The position numbers and the translations under genes are program-made. Positions 8,269 to 16,210 of a stretch of DNA of 64,000 nucleotides are shown piece after piece. The stretch comes from Azospirillum brasilense (GTDB lineage: Bacteria > Pseudomonadota > Alphaproteobacteria > Azospirillales > Azospirillaceae), in assembly GCF_022023855.1 (NCBI RefSeq), contig NZ_CP059451.1:310001-374000 (forward strand), in the 5' to 3' direction. The notes beneath the pieces are model-generated. The model did not search any database. It had not been told where the DNA came from and was given only the letters and a program-made list of their open reading frames with translations. Numbering within the stretch: position 1 is the stretch's first letter; each line of letters begins with the position of its first letter.

Positions 8269-9807
8269 ATGACGCACAATCTTTACAGCCTGCTTTTGAA
8301 ACCCGGAGCACCGTCCGACGCGCGGGTGGCCCTGCGAACCGATACGGGGCGAACCGACAGGGGGCGGACCTGGACCTACGCGGACCTGTGGCGAACCGCC
8401 GGACGCATGGCACACCTCCTTGACGAGGCCGGCGTCGGTCCGGGAAACCGGGTCGCCGTGCAGGTGGCGAAGTCGCCCGAGGCGGTGTGCCTTTATCTCG
8501 CCGTCCTGCAACTCGGGGCCATCTACCTGCCGCTCAACACGGCCTACACGCTGGCCGAACTGCGCTACTTTCTCGACGACGCGGAACCCACGGTGTTCGT
8601 CGGGCAGACTCCGGTCGTGGGCGATCTGGTGCCACCGGCTGGGTGCCGAACCTTCACGCTCGATCCGGACGGCGAAGGAACCGTGATGGCGGCGTGCCGC
8701 GGACGGCCACCCTGGGAGCGTGTCGCCGAGGTGGGTCCCGACGAGGTGGCGGCGATCCTCTACACCTCCGGAACGACGGGGCGCCCCAAGGGCGCCATGA
8801 TCTCCCACGGCAATCTGGCCTTTGGCACCCGCACACTGAACGCGCTTTGGGGCATCTCCGAAGCCGATGTGCTGTTGCATGCCCTGCCCATTTTCCACGC
8901 ACACGGCCTGTTCATCGCCTTGAACTCGATGCTGTATGCGGGCGCGTCCTCTGTTTTCCTTCCCAAGTTCACGCCCGACGCCGTGATCGAGCATCTGCCG
9001 CACAGCACCGTGTTCATGGGCGTCCCGACGCTCTACACGCGCCTCCTGGCCGACCCGCGGCTCGCCAGGGAGCGCTGCGGAACCATGCGCCTGTTCACCT
9101 GCGGCTCGGCTCCTCTGTCACGGGAAATCTTCGAGGCGTTCGAGGCTCGCACCGGGCATCGGATTCTCGAACGCTACGGCATGACGGAAACCACGATCAT
9201 TGCCTCCAATCCTCTCGACGGCGAGCGTCTGCCCGGCACGGTCGGCTACCCCCTGCCGGGGCTGGAGGTCCGGGTTGTGGACGCCGCCGGACAGCCGCAG
9301 CCTGCGGGCACGGTCGGCGGCCTCGAACTGCGCGGTCCGAACGTGTTCAAGGGCTATTGGCGGATGCCGGAAAAAACGGCGGCGGAATTCCGGCCGGACA
9401 GCTTCTTCATGACGGGGGATCTGGCGCGCGCCGCGCCGGACGGCCGTCTCACGCTGGTCAGCCGCGCGAAGGAGATCATCATTTCCGGCGGCTACAATGT
9501 TTATCCGCGCGAGGTGGAGATCGTGCTCAACCGCATCGATGGGGTGGGCGAGACCGCGGTCTTCGGCGTTCCCCACCCCGATTTCGGCGAGGGCGTGGTG
9601 GCCGCCGTCGAGCGCCAACCGGGCGGCGAGCCGCTCGATCCAGCCTCCATTCTCGCACGGGCGGCGCGCGAACTCGCCGGATACAAGCTGCCCAAGGCCG
9701 TGATCGTCCAGGATGCCCTGCCCCGGAACGCCATGGGAAAGATTCTAAAGAACGAACTCAGTTCGCAGCACAAGGACGTGTTCAGGAAGCGAGACGCGAC
9801 CGGTTGA
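8269..9807 (+). CDS. matB: Malonyl-CoA/methylmalonyl-CoA synthetase (MatB-like acyl-CoA synthetase)
   Basis: ANL-superfamily enzyme of 512 residues that activates a (di)carboxylic acid with ATP and CoA. Motif A3 is ILYTSGTTGRPKGAMISH, A5 is ERYGMTET, A7 TGDLARA, A8 SRAKEIIISGGYNVYPREVE and the terminal lysine lies in PRNAMGKILKNE. The segment LPIFHAHGLFIALN followed by GASSVFLPKF matches MatB enzymes rather than long-chain ligases. This would make malonyl- or methylmalonyl-CoA from the acid produced by the upstream aldehyde dehydrogenase. Last gene of the forward cluster. Substrate choice is inferred from similarity recalled, not computed. Confidence 0.85.
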   Translation: MTHNLYSLLLKPGAPSDARVALRTDTGRTDRGRTWTYADLWRTAGRMAHLLDEAGVGPGNRVAVQVAKSPEAVCLYLAVLQLGAIYLPLNTAYTLAELRYFLDDAEPTVFVGQTPVVGDLVPPAGCRTFTLDPDGEGTVMAACRGRPPWERVAEVGPDEVAAILYTSGTTGRPKGAMISHGNLAFGTRTLNALWGISEADVLLHALPIFHAHGLFIALNSMLYAGASSVFLPKFTPDAVIEHLPHSTVFMGVPTLYTRLLADPRLARERCGTMRLFTCGSAPLSREIFEAFEARTGHRILERYGMTETTIIASNPLDGERLPGTVGYPLPGLEVRVVDAAGQPQPAGTVGGLELRGPNVFKGYWRMPEKTAAEFRPDSFFMTGDLARAAPDGRLTLVSRAKEIIISGGYNVYPREVEIVLNRIDGVGETAVFGVPHPDFGEGVVAAVERQPGGEPLDPASILARAARELAGYKLPKAVIVQDALPRNAMGKILKNELSSQHKDVFRKRDATG

Positions 9808-10307
9808 GGTGTCGGCGCACGAAGGCAAAGGGCCATAGTGAACCGCGCCGGCGACGCCGAGCGATCCCGTCAATGCCGAAGCCTGTCGTCAGCAGGCGGA
9901 GCATTGGTTCCGCGCAGCCCACGGCCGCACCGATCCCTGAGGCTCGCTGATACAGTTGTCGGTATCCTCGGGCCGTGGCGGCCTGACCCAGACCAAATGG
10001 CCTCCGGAAAATCCGGAGCGGTTCAGTCACTATGTCCTCATCGACTGGAGCGACGAGTTCCAGCGCAGCATCCGTTTGCGAAATCCGGAGCTTCTGTCCT
10101 CGGCCGCGCCGAGGAACGCGCTGAGCGGATCGCACACGACGAGCCGCGGCGCCGCATCATAAAAGGATGGAAAGGTCATAACCGGATCATGCCACGATGA
10201 TGCGAGGGCCTCTTTGTCCTCGCGCAAACGGCACGGCCAAGCACCGCCGGCAAGCGGGAAATGCCCAACGGAGGAAGGCAGGCTCTCACCCCACCCTCCC
10301 CCTGCGC
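9808..10307. other. Gene-free region with IS3-type terminal relic
   Basis: No supported gene. Bases 9994-10025 (beginning CAAATGGCCTCCGG and ending GTTCA) match the end of the IS3-family remnant at 35827-35858 and, inverted, the end at 52966. No orfB sequence precedes it, so only a terminus survives. The rest shows no recognisable coding or repeat structure. Confidence 0.55.
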
Positions 10308-10325
10308 ATCCCACCGGGGTGGGAT
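10308..10325 (-). terminator. Hairpin at the 3' end of nirK
   Basis: ATCCCAC / GTGGGAT with loop CGGG, abutting the nirK stop codon complement at 10325-10327. A 7-bp perfect stem without a T-tract; candidate transcription end for the minus-strand nirK unit. Confidence 0.45.
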
Positions 10326-11389
10326 CAATGCTTCATCTCACCGAGCTGCTTGCGGGAGTCGCCGCTCTTGTCGAGGATGACGCTGTCGTCCGCCTTGCCA
10401 TCGACTTCCAGAATGCCGATGAGCCCCTTGGTGGCGCGGCTCAGAGCGTGGTCGACCAAGGCGTACTTGCCCGGATAGTCGACCTTGAACTCCACCATCG
10501 TCGCCCCGCCCGGCGCCACCGTGACCGTCTGGACATTCTTCAGCGGCGGCGTGTCCAGGGCACCGAGATTGTGGACGCGATCGAAGATCTCGCCGATGAC
10601 ATGGAACGACGAGGTGAAGTTCGGCCCACCGACACCGAACCAGATGCGCACGGTTTCGCCCACACTGGCCTTCAGCGGCTTGTCCTTCACCAGCCCACCC
10701 ACGGCGCCGTTGAACACCAGATAGCCGGGCTTCTCGTTGACCAAGCCGTCGTAGTCATCCTCCGCCGCCGGCAGGTTCTTCGCCTTGGTGGCGTAGATCT
10801 CCTGCTGCATCACATAGAATTCCTTGTCGACCTTCGGCAGGCCGCCTTCGGGCTCCACCACGATCAGGCCGAACATGCCCTTGGCGATGTGCTGAGCGAC
10901 CATCGGCGTGGCGCAGTGATAGACGTAGACGCCCGGCGCCATCGCCTTGAACGAGAATTCCTTGGTCTGGCCCGGCTCCGCCTGGGTGATCTGTCCGCCG
11001 CCGAGGAAACCGGTGGCCGCGTGGAAATCAATGGAATGGTTCATGACCGACCCGGGCGCGTTCGTCATGGACACGTTCACCGTGTCGCCGACACGGACGC
11101 GGACCATCGGGCCGGGAACCTTGTTGTTGAACGTCCAGTAGGTGTAGGTCGTGCCGTCATCCAGCCTGGCTTCGACCTCGGTCGTGGTCAGCACGACATT
11201 GTGGGTCTTGGGCGCGCGCGTGCCCGCCGCTTCCGGCGCCGGGACCGCCGCGGGGTCCTGGACGATGTCGACCGCCGGCTCCTTGACCTTCGGCTCGGCG
11301 TACAGCGTGGTGGCCGATGCGGCGCCGATCCCCGACAGGGCGATGAGGGCGGCGGCGCTGACGGTGGCGAGGAAGGTCTTGGTTTTCAT
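10325..11389 (-). CDS. nirK: Copper-containing nitrite reductase NirK
   Basis: Periplasmic enzyme reducing nitrite to nitric oxide, 354 residues. ATG 11389 gives a Sec signal peptide (MKTKTFLATVSAAALIALSG...GAASA). Two cupredoxin domains follow. Type 1 and type 2 copper ligands are visible: NHSIDFHAA, YHCATPMVAQHI (His, Cys, His) then GMFGLI, and SFHVIGEIFDRVH with the type 2 His of domain 2. Late motif YPGKYALVDHALSRA is typical. An NNR/FNR-like palindrome lies at 11452-11465, 63 bases upstream. It follows the truncated globin and alternative oxidase genes on the same strand, so NO made here can be handled by neighbours. Confidence 0.97.
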   Translation of the reverse strand: MKTKTFLATVSAAALIALSGIGAASATTLYAEPKVKEPAVDIVQDPAAVPAPEAAGTRAPKTHNVVLTTTEVEARLDDGTTYTYWTFNNKVPGPMVRVRVGDTVNVSMTNAPGSVMNHSIDFHAATGFLGGGQITQAEPGQTKEFSFKAMAPGVYVYHCATPMVAQHIAKGMFGLIVVEPEGGLPKVDKEFYVMQQEIYATKAKNLPAAEDDYDGLVNEKPGYLVFNGAVGGLVKDKPLKASVGETVRIWFGVGGPNFTSSFHVIGEIFDRVHNLGALDTPPLKNVQTVTVAPGGATMVEFKVDYPGKYALVDHALSRATKGLIGILEVDGKADDSVILDKSGDSRKQLGEMKH

Positions 11390-11451
11390 GATGCAATCCA
11401 GGGCGAGTGTTGCTTCTGAAGCCAACATCCCGGATTTCACGCCCCGATTAC

Positions 11452-11465
11452 TTGACGGCCGTCAA
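11452..11465. promoter_or_regulatory. NNR/FNR-type box upstream of nirK
   Basis: TTGACGGCCGTCAA, a perfect palindrome matching the TTGAC-N4-GTCAA form recognised by NNR/DNR/NnrR-type CRP-FNR regulators of denitrification genes. It sits 63 bases before the nirK ATG and overlaps the last bases of the upstream globin gene. Confidence 0.75.
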
Positions 11466-11929
11466 GAATTTGAAGAAAGGGCAATGCCCTGTTTTTTCGA
11501 ATTTCTCTTGCTTTTGTCACAACTCCAATAAAGCCCGGTGAGCAGGCTGCGCGCGATGTTGCGCGCGCGGTCGGTGAAAAAAGCGGCGGCGGCGGGCGGG
11601 CAGACCTCGGCGGCTGTGTCGGAGAACAGCGACAGCCAACGGTCAAACTGCGCCGGCCCGATGTCTAGGTTGGCATGCAGCGGCATCGGACGGCCGTGGT
11701 AGCGGCCCGAAAGCAGGGCGACCGACGACCAGAAATCCTCCATGGTGCGCAGATGCGGCTCCCAGTCGGTGATGGTCCGGTCGAACACCGGCCCCAGCGT
11801 CGCGTCGGCTCGAACCTTTCCGTAGAAGGCATGGACGAGCGTCCGGATCATCGCTTCGTCGATGCCGGTTGCAGCGACGCGTTCGGCGATGACGATGTCC
11901 CGGTGCGTGCGGTGGGGTGCGGCGTTCAT
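11462..11929 (-). CDS. Group III truncated haemoglobin
   Basis: Small cytoplasmic haem globin of 155 residues, a family linked to O2 or NO chemistry. Start ATG 11929 is preceded by AAGGAGCCATTGACC; a TTG at 11953 overlapping the previous stop is less likely. Family segments: IRTLVHAFYGKVRADATLGPVF, W..HL..MEDFWSSV, LLSGRYHGRPMPLHANL with the probable proximal histidine, then FDRWLSLF. The stop codon falls inside the NNR-type box of nirK. Position between alternative oxidase and nirK suggests NO protection or sensing; group assignment is by motif. Confidence 0.87.
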   Translation of the reverse strand: MNAAPHRTHRDIVIAERVAATGIDEAMIRTLVHAFYGKVRADATLGPVFDRTITDWEPHLRTMEDFWSSVALLSGRYHGRPMPLHANLDIGPAQFDRWLSLFSDTAAEVCPPAAAAFFTDRARNIARSLLTGLYWSCDKSKRNSKKQGIALSSNS

Positions 11930-11949
11930 GGTCAATGGCTCCTTCCCGG

Positions 11950-12612
11950 TCAAGCAGCCTTGCGCGACTCGTCGCGGCGGTCCACGTCGGCGGACGGCTG
12001 GCCCGCCAGCGTGTCGGCGAAGCCGTGGTTCACGTCGCGATGGTTGGCCTCGTCGTTGCGGACGGCGAGTACGACATCGCGCAAGGTCGCGGCTTCCGGA
12101 AGCTTCCAGTAATCGATGGCGAGGCGCGGGGCCGGCGGGTTCGCGTGCCGGCCGGCGTCGATCTCGGCGAGATAGCCGGTGTAGCTGACGACCGCTTCCT
12201 CTTCGAAATAGCCGACCACGCGGTGGGCCGTCTTCGGCGAGATCAGGTACAGCAGGAAGAAGGCGTTGTAGAAGGCACCCTGGGTCAGCAGGATCAGGAC
12301 GCGTTCCAGCCAGTTCGGTTTCGCCACCTCGATGAAGGTCATCAGGTGCATGCGTTCGTTCTCCGCCTCGTCGAGCAGGGTGTGAATCCAGCCCTGGTCG
12401 TGCTGCATGCGGCGCAGGCAGCGCAGATGCTGCAACGTCGCGCCGACCATGCCCGGAACCGCCGCAACCGTTTCCAGCACGATGGCGCGATGGCCGTAGC
12501 GTTTGGCGAAAAAGGTGTCGGCCAGCAGGCGCAGTGCCTTGGTGAAGCCCAGCGCGATGCGGTCACTGAGGTCGCGCGGCGTGTGATGCGTGGTGAGGAT
12601 GAGAGGCTTCAT
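11950..12612 (-). CDS. aox: Alternative oxidase (AOX), di-iron ubiquinol oxidase
   Basis: Membrane-surface quinol oxidase of 220 residues that passes electrons from ubiquinol to O2 and is insensitive to NO and cyanide. All di-iron ligand motifs are present: LETVAAVPGMVG, DEAENERMHLM, YFEEEAVVSYT and RNDEANHRDVNH. ATG 12612 has AAGGAGCTCACATC upstream. An NsrR-like palindrome at 12744-12766 and a second palindrome at 12905-12925 precede it. It is followed 20 bases on by the globin gene, forming an operon. NsrR control of bacterial aox is known in Vibrio, which supports NO-induced use here. Confidence 0.96.
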   Translation of the reverse strand: MKPLILTTHHTPRDLSDRIALGFTKALRLLADTFFAKRYGHRAIVLETVAAVPGMVGATLQHLRCLRRMQHDQGWIHTLLDEAENERMHLMTFIEVAKPNWLERVLILLTQGAFYNAFFLLYLISPKTAHRVVGYFEEEAVVSYTGYLAEIDAGRHANPPAPRLAIDYWKLPEAATLRDVVLAVRNDEANHRDVNHGFADTLAGQPSADVDRRDESRKAA

Positions 12613-12743
12613 GATGTGAGCTCCTTGGCTCCGGTGCGCTGGCGCGCCCGATCGACGATGGCCGCCGGCGTCTTCAGCGTGAGTGGATGTCCGGTGGATC
12701 AAGCGCGTCGCCGGTGGCGGCAATCGTGCGATGTCATGGGAAT

Positions 12744-12766
12744 AATATGCACTATAAATGCATCTT
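12744..12766. promoter_or_regulatory. NsrR-like operator upstream of aox
   Basis: Read on the minus strand, arms AAGATGCATTT and TAGTGCATATT flank one A, matching the known NsrR consensus (AAGATGCATTT repeated inverted). It lies 132 bases upstream of the aox ATG in an AT-rich island; a TATTAT that could be the -10 element overlaps its downstream end. Confidence 0.65.
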
Positions 12767-12904
12767 TAAGAATGGACAGATTGTCGCACCAGTCCGCGTT
12801 CGAAGCGGATCCTGAGCGTCTAACGCCTCATGGGGCGCATACTAGATGCTGAAGCAGATGCTAAGCAGACTGCATCGCAACGCGGCGATCTGCAGCAAAT
12901 TAAA

Positions 12905-12925
12905 ACATTCATATTCAATGAATGT
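12905..12925. promoter_or_regulatory. Second palindrome between Rrf2 gene and aox
   Basis: ACATTCAT (12905-12912) and ATGAATGT (12918-12925) flank ATTCA. The arms are identical to those of the perfect palindrome upstream of hmp at 31516-31536, so both are likely bound by the same Rrf2/NsrR-type regulator. The remaining 12613-13005 sequence shows no gene. Confidence 0.55.
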
Positions 12926-13005
12926 ATATGGCGGGGCCGATCTCTTTGGCAGATACGGGCTTGATGCCTGACGTGCTGCCCTTCGCTTCCGGATTGAGGG
13001 GCGTT

Positions 13006-13536
13006 TCAGCTGGATCGCGATGTGCGTGCTGTGGTCCGGGCGCTGAACCGCTCCTGAATCCAGTTGGCGATTTCGTCGGAGAACTCTGCCGGGGCCTTCC
13101 GGCCGAATGTGTTGGCAACGTTGGCAAGCGTCTCTTGGGCCAGTACGGCCCGCATCGCCTTTTCCGCGCGAATCATCACCGCATGGACCGCACAGACACC
13201 GGATGTCGCCCAGGAGGGCGGTCGCTGGCCGAACACTGCACAGCGACCGCGGATTTCCTGGCAATCGAAAAGCGGCTTGTCGCCTTCGATCGCATCGACA
13301 ATGTCCAGAAAGGTGATGTCTTCCGGCGCTTTGGCGAGTCGATAGCCGCCGCGCACGCCTTCGCTAGCCATGACGAGTCCGGCCTTTTCAAGCTTCGGGA
13401 AAATCTTGGCCAGAAAAGACGGTGAGATGCCCTGCAGTTCGGCCAGGTCACGGCTGCTCAGTGGCTGGTTACCCGATGAGACCAGCCAGAGGAGGCAGTG
13501 AATGCCGTACTCAACGCTGACGGTGAGATGTGCCAT
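13006..13536 (-). CDS. Rrf2-family transcriptional regulator with cysteine cluster
   Basis: Protein of 176 residues from ATG 13536. The N-terminal winged helix reads SVEYGIHCLLWLVSS then SSRDLAELQGISPSFLAKIFPKLEKAG and the wing GVRGGYRLAK. Three cysteines follow in the pattern FDCQEIRGRC...GVCAVH, the spacing class used by Fe-S-binding Rrf2 sensors such as NsrR and IscR. It sits upstream of aox on the same strand with palindromic sites between them, so it probably senses NO or redox state. It differs clearly from the NsrR-like protein at 29723, so two different sensors exist here. Confidence 0.87.
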   Translation of the reverse strand: MAHLTVSVEYGIHCLLWLVSSGNQPLSSRDLAELQGISPSFLAKIFPKLEKAGLVMASEGVRGGYRLAKAPEDITFLDIVDAIEGDKPLFDCQEIRGRCAVFGQRPPSWATSGVCAVHAVMIRAEKAMRAVLAQETLANVANTFGRKAPAEFSDEIANWIQERFSARTTARTSRSS

Positions 13537-13623
13537 GGCCGGTTCCGATAGAAAACAGGGGAACGGGGACATTAATAATCCGCGTTTCAAAGCGCAAGCC
13601 GTCCCTGTTCCGCAACGCCTCCG

Positions 13624-14040
13624 TCACTTCTTGTCCGGCGTGGTCAACTCCGTATCAGCGGTGTCCACAACGAAGACCGCAAGGAGTTTCGCCGGCTTGG
13701 TGTCGCTGGCGTTGGCGCTGACCCCATGATGGTCGCCCGGCAGTTCGGTGAAGTTCTCGCCGACACGATAGGTTTTGGCCGGGCCGTCATTGACCTTGCT
13801 GCGGATCGCCCCTTCCAGCACGGTGGCGTAGATGAGCGCCGACTTCGCATGGGTATGGGCAGGTGAAGAGCCGCCCGGACCATATTCGACCAGCACGCCC
13901 TTGACGCTCTTGCCGGGCACGTCGGGCAGTGCGTGTTCGTAGACCAAAGTCACCTTGGCATTTTTCGGCTGGGGAGTATCCGCGAGAGCCGTGGCGAACG
14001 GCAGGGTCGCGACCAGCAAGGGGGCGAGAAAGCGTTTCAT
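13624..14040 (-). CDS. Secreted cupin-domain protein (copy 1)
   Basis: Small beta-barrel cupin of 138 residues with a signal peptide ending ATALA, so probably periplasmic. Cupin motif 1 with metal-type ligands is PAHTHAKSALIYATVLEG; motif 2 is ENFTELPGDHHGVSAN. ATG 14040 has GGAGCAGAACC upstream. The function is unknown. A close paralogue lies at 23343-23789, and in both places an NmrA-like reductase gene follows upstream on the same strand, so the pair is a duplicated module. Confidence 0.82.
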   Translation of the reverse strand: MKRFLAPLLVATLPFATALADTPQPKNAKVTLVYEHALPDVPGKSVKGVLVEYGPGGSSPAHTHAKSALIYATVLEGAIRSKVNDGPAKTYRVGENFTELPGDHHGVSANASDTKPAKLLAVFVVDTADTELTTPDKK

Positions 14041-14110
14041 GGTTCTGCTCCTTCGGCAATCGATGGCTTTGATTGGACGCCGGTAAAGACGCCCTGCGGC
14101 GGAAAGTCGA

Positions 14111-14866
14111 TCAGACGCCGGCCTTGGACCGATTGAGCCAGTCAGTCAGGTTGATCTGGCCGAGGCGGGCCGGGCCGGTGGGGACCAGGGAAAACTCGGT
14201 GACGCGGCCGCCGAAATAGCGGGCTGCCGGATCGCTGACAGCGGTGCGGCGGTCGCCCACCGCCGTCAGATAACGGCCGACGATGTCGGCGAAGGGGCCG
14301 CGGTCCGGGCCGGCAATGTCGATGAGGCCGTTGAGCGGCTGCGCCAGGGCGGTCTCTGCCAGGACGGCCGCCACATCGTCCGCGGCAATCGGCTGGAACT
14401 GCACCGGCGCCAGCCGCACCGTGTCGCCGTCGGCATGGCCGTCGGCGATGCCGGCGAGGAATTCCAGGAACTGGGTGGCGCGGACAACGGTGTAGGGAAT
14501 GCCGGACTGCGCGATCAGCCGTTCCTGTTCCACCTTGGCACGGAAATAGCCAAGGTCGGCGACGCGGTCGGTACCGACGATCGACAGGGCGACATGGTGG
14601 CGGACACCGGCCTTCGCCTCGACCGCGGCCAGATTGCCGCCGGAGGTCCGGAAGAAGTCGGTCACGACCCCTTCGTCGAAGGACGGGACATTGGACACGT
14701 CGACAACGACCGCAGCGCCGTTCAGCGCACCGGCCAATCCTTCGCCGGTGATGGTGTTCACGCCCTTGCTGGGCGAAGCGGCCACGACCTCATGGCCGCT
14801 GGCGCTCAGGATGGCGACAAGCTTGGAACCGATCAGTCCCGTTCCACCGATGACGACGATTTTCAT
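14111..14866 (-). CDS. NmrA/SDR-type NAD(P)-binding protein (module copy 1)
   Basis: Atypical short-chain reductase of 251 residues. It begins MKIVVIGGTGLIGSKLVAIL with the GxxGxxG dinucleotide motif at the very N-terminus, and contains VVVDVSNVPSFDEGVV, HHVALSIVGTDRV and YFRAKVEQE, where the YxxxK pair of SDRs is present in modified form. Start ATG 14866 follows AGGAGAGGGACTC. Substrate unknown; relatives are annotated as NAD(P)H-binding or nucleoside-diphosphate-sugar epimerase-like. Close paralogues occur at 23818-24570 and 32430-33182 and as a fragment at 31655-31860. Confidence 0.87.
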   Translation of the reverse strand: MKIVVIGGTGLIGSKLVAILSASGHEVVAASPSKGVNTITGEGLAGALNGAAVVVDVSNVPSFDEGVVTDFFRTSGGNLAAVEAKAGVRHHVALSIVGTDRVADLGYFRAKVEQERLIAQSGIPYTVVRATQFLEFLAGIADGHADGDTVRLAPVQFQPIAADDVAAVLAETALAQPLNGLIDIAGPDRGPFADIVGRYLTAVGDRRTAVSDPAARYFGGRVTEFSLVPTGPARLGQINLTDWLNRSKAGV

Positions 14867-15086
14867 GAGTCCCTCTCCTGTCCGACGGGCATCCGTTGCC
14901 TGATTGAGAAGCCGGGGAATGGCGAAAGGCGGCAGCGGGCATTCGGTCCCTGCTGATCGCCGTGATCCGGCCGCCATCCGGTAACGCGGACAATATCCGT
15001 CCGTGTTCAGCCGCGCAAGCATAAAACGCAGACTAATTTTATCAGCGTTTCGGTGGCCGGGTGCTGATGGCGCTTTTTAAGGCTGT

Positions 15087-16058
15087 TCAGTCCTGGTGCA
15101 GGGTCACCCCGTCGGGCCCGGCTTCTGACCGTGCAGAGGTGGGGTCGAAGGGGTTCAGCCATTCGCGATGCCGGGCGAAATGCACGGCCAACAGGTCGAT
15201 GAAGGTTCTCACCTTGGTGGACAGGTGATCCCGGTGCGGATAGATGGCGTTGATGGCGAACTCCACCGGCCGGTGGTCCGGCAGCAGCCGGCACAGGGCT
15301 CCGTTGCGCAAATCGTCCAGTACGATAAAGCTGGGCAGCAGCAGCAGCCCCTCGCCGCTCAAAGCGACCAGCAGCAGGGTTTCCGCGCTGTTGGTCACCA
15401 GATTGCCGGACACCCGTGCCGACACGCCCGACTGGTCCGGTCCGATGAAACGCCACTCATTGCCGAACGGATAATGGCTGTAGCGCAGGCAATTATGGTT
15501 CGCCAGATCCTCCAGGTTTTGGGGAATGCCGTGCTTTTCCAGATAGGCCGGCGCCGCGCACAGCACGTGCCGCCAGGGCGTCAGCCGCCGGCAGATCAGG
15601 CTGGTGTTCTGCGGCTGCAACGGGTGCACCGCGAGGTCGAATCCTTCGTCCACGATGTCCACCGAAGCCTCGCCGATGGTCAGTTCCACCGAAATTGCCG
15701 GGTAGCGTGTGACGAAGTCGCCGATCACCGGCGCGATGAAGCGGGCGAGGTGCGTGCCGATGTGCAGGCGCAGGGTTCCCCGCGGCGTCGCGTTCAGCGC
15801 CACCGCCAGCTCGTCCGCGGCTTCCAGATCGGCGAGGATAGTGACGCAGCGGTCGTAATAGGCGCGGCCGGCGTCGGTCAGGCTGACCCGCCGCGTGGTC
15901 CGGTTCAGCAGGCGGACCGCCAACCGGTCCTCCAGCGCCTGGACATGGTTGCTCACCATGGTGACGGACAGGTTCAGCCGCCGCGCCGCCGCGGAGAAGC
16001 CGCCGCACTCCACCACCCGCACAAAGGCCGTCAGGCTCGTCAGCCGGTCCACGCGCAC
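15087..16058 (-). CDS. LysR-family transcriptional regulator
   Basis: Full-length LTTR of 323 residues. The N-terminal HTH reads LTAFVRVVECGGFSAAARRLNLSVTMVSNHVQALEDRL, followed by LLNRTTRRVSLTDAG and a periplasmic-binding-type effector domain (RGTLRLHIGTHLARFI onward). It is divergent from the emrAB genes starting at 16211, with an inverted repeat between them, so it probably regulates that pump and perhaps itself. The effector is unknown. Confidence 0.9.
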   Translation of the reverse strand: MRVDRLTSLTAFVRVVECGGFSAAARRLNLSVTMVSNHVQALEDRLAVRLLNRTTRRVSLTDAGRAYYDRCVTILADLEAADELAVALNATPRGTLRLHIGTHLARFIAPVIGDFVTRYPAISVELTIGEASVDIVDEGFDLAVHPLQPQNTSLICRRLTPWRHVLCAAPAYLEKHGIPQNLEDLANHNCLRYSHYPFGNEWRFIGPDQSGVSARVSGNLVTNSAETLLLVALSGEGLLLLPSFIVLDDLRNGALCRLLPDHRPVEFAINAIYPHRDHLSTKVRTFIDLLAVHFARHREWLNPFDPTSARSEAGPDGVTLHQD

Positions 16059-16094
16059 CCCCGCCGCCCTGGTTCGCCACGATTATCCACTCAC

Positions 16095-16113
16095 ACTGGA
16101 TAAGCTTTCCAGT
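16095..16113. promoter_or_regulatory. Candidate LysR operator between lysR and emrA
   Basis: ACTGGA and TCCAGT flank TAAGCTT, an interrupted dyad of LysR-box size placed 37 bases from the lysR start and 98 bases from the emrA start. Assigned by position and symmetry only. Confidence 0.4.
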
Positions 16114-16210
16114 CTTTCCCGAATTCTCAACCGACGCCCCCGCACCCATCCTGACATCGCGGTTCGGGACGGCCAAAGCCCCCGCGAATACCTCGGAAAG
16201 GATGGGTGCC

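Noticed and set aside
10214..11419. Forward 401-codon frame across nirK
   Set aside because: Antisense shadow of nirK, whose copper ligands and signal peptide are unmistakable.
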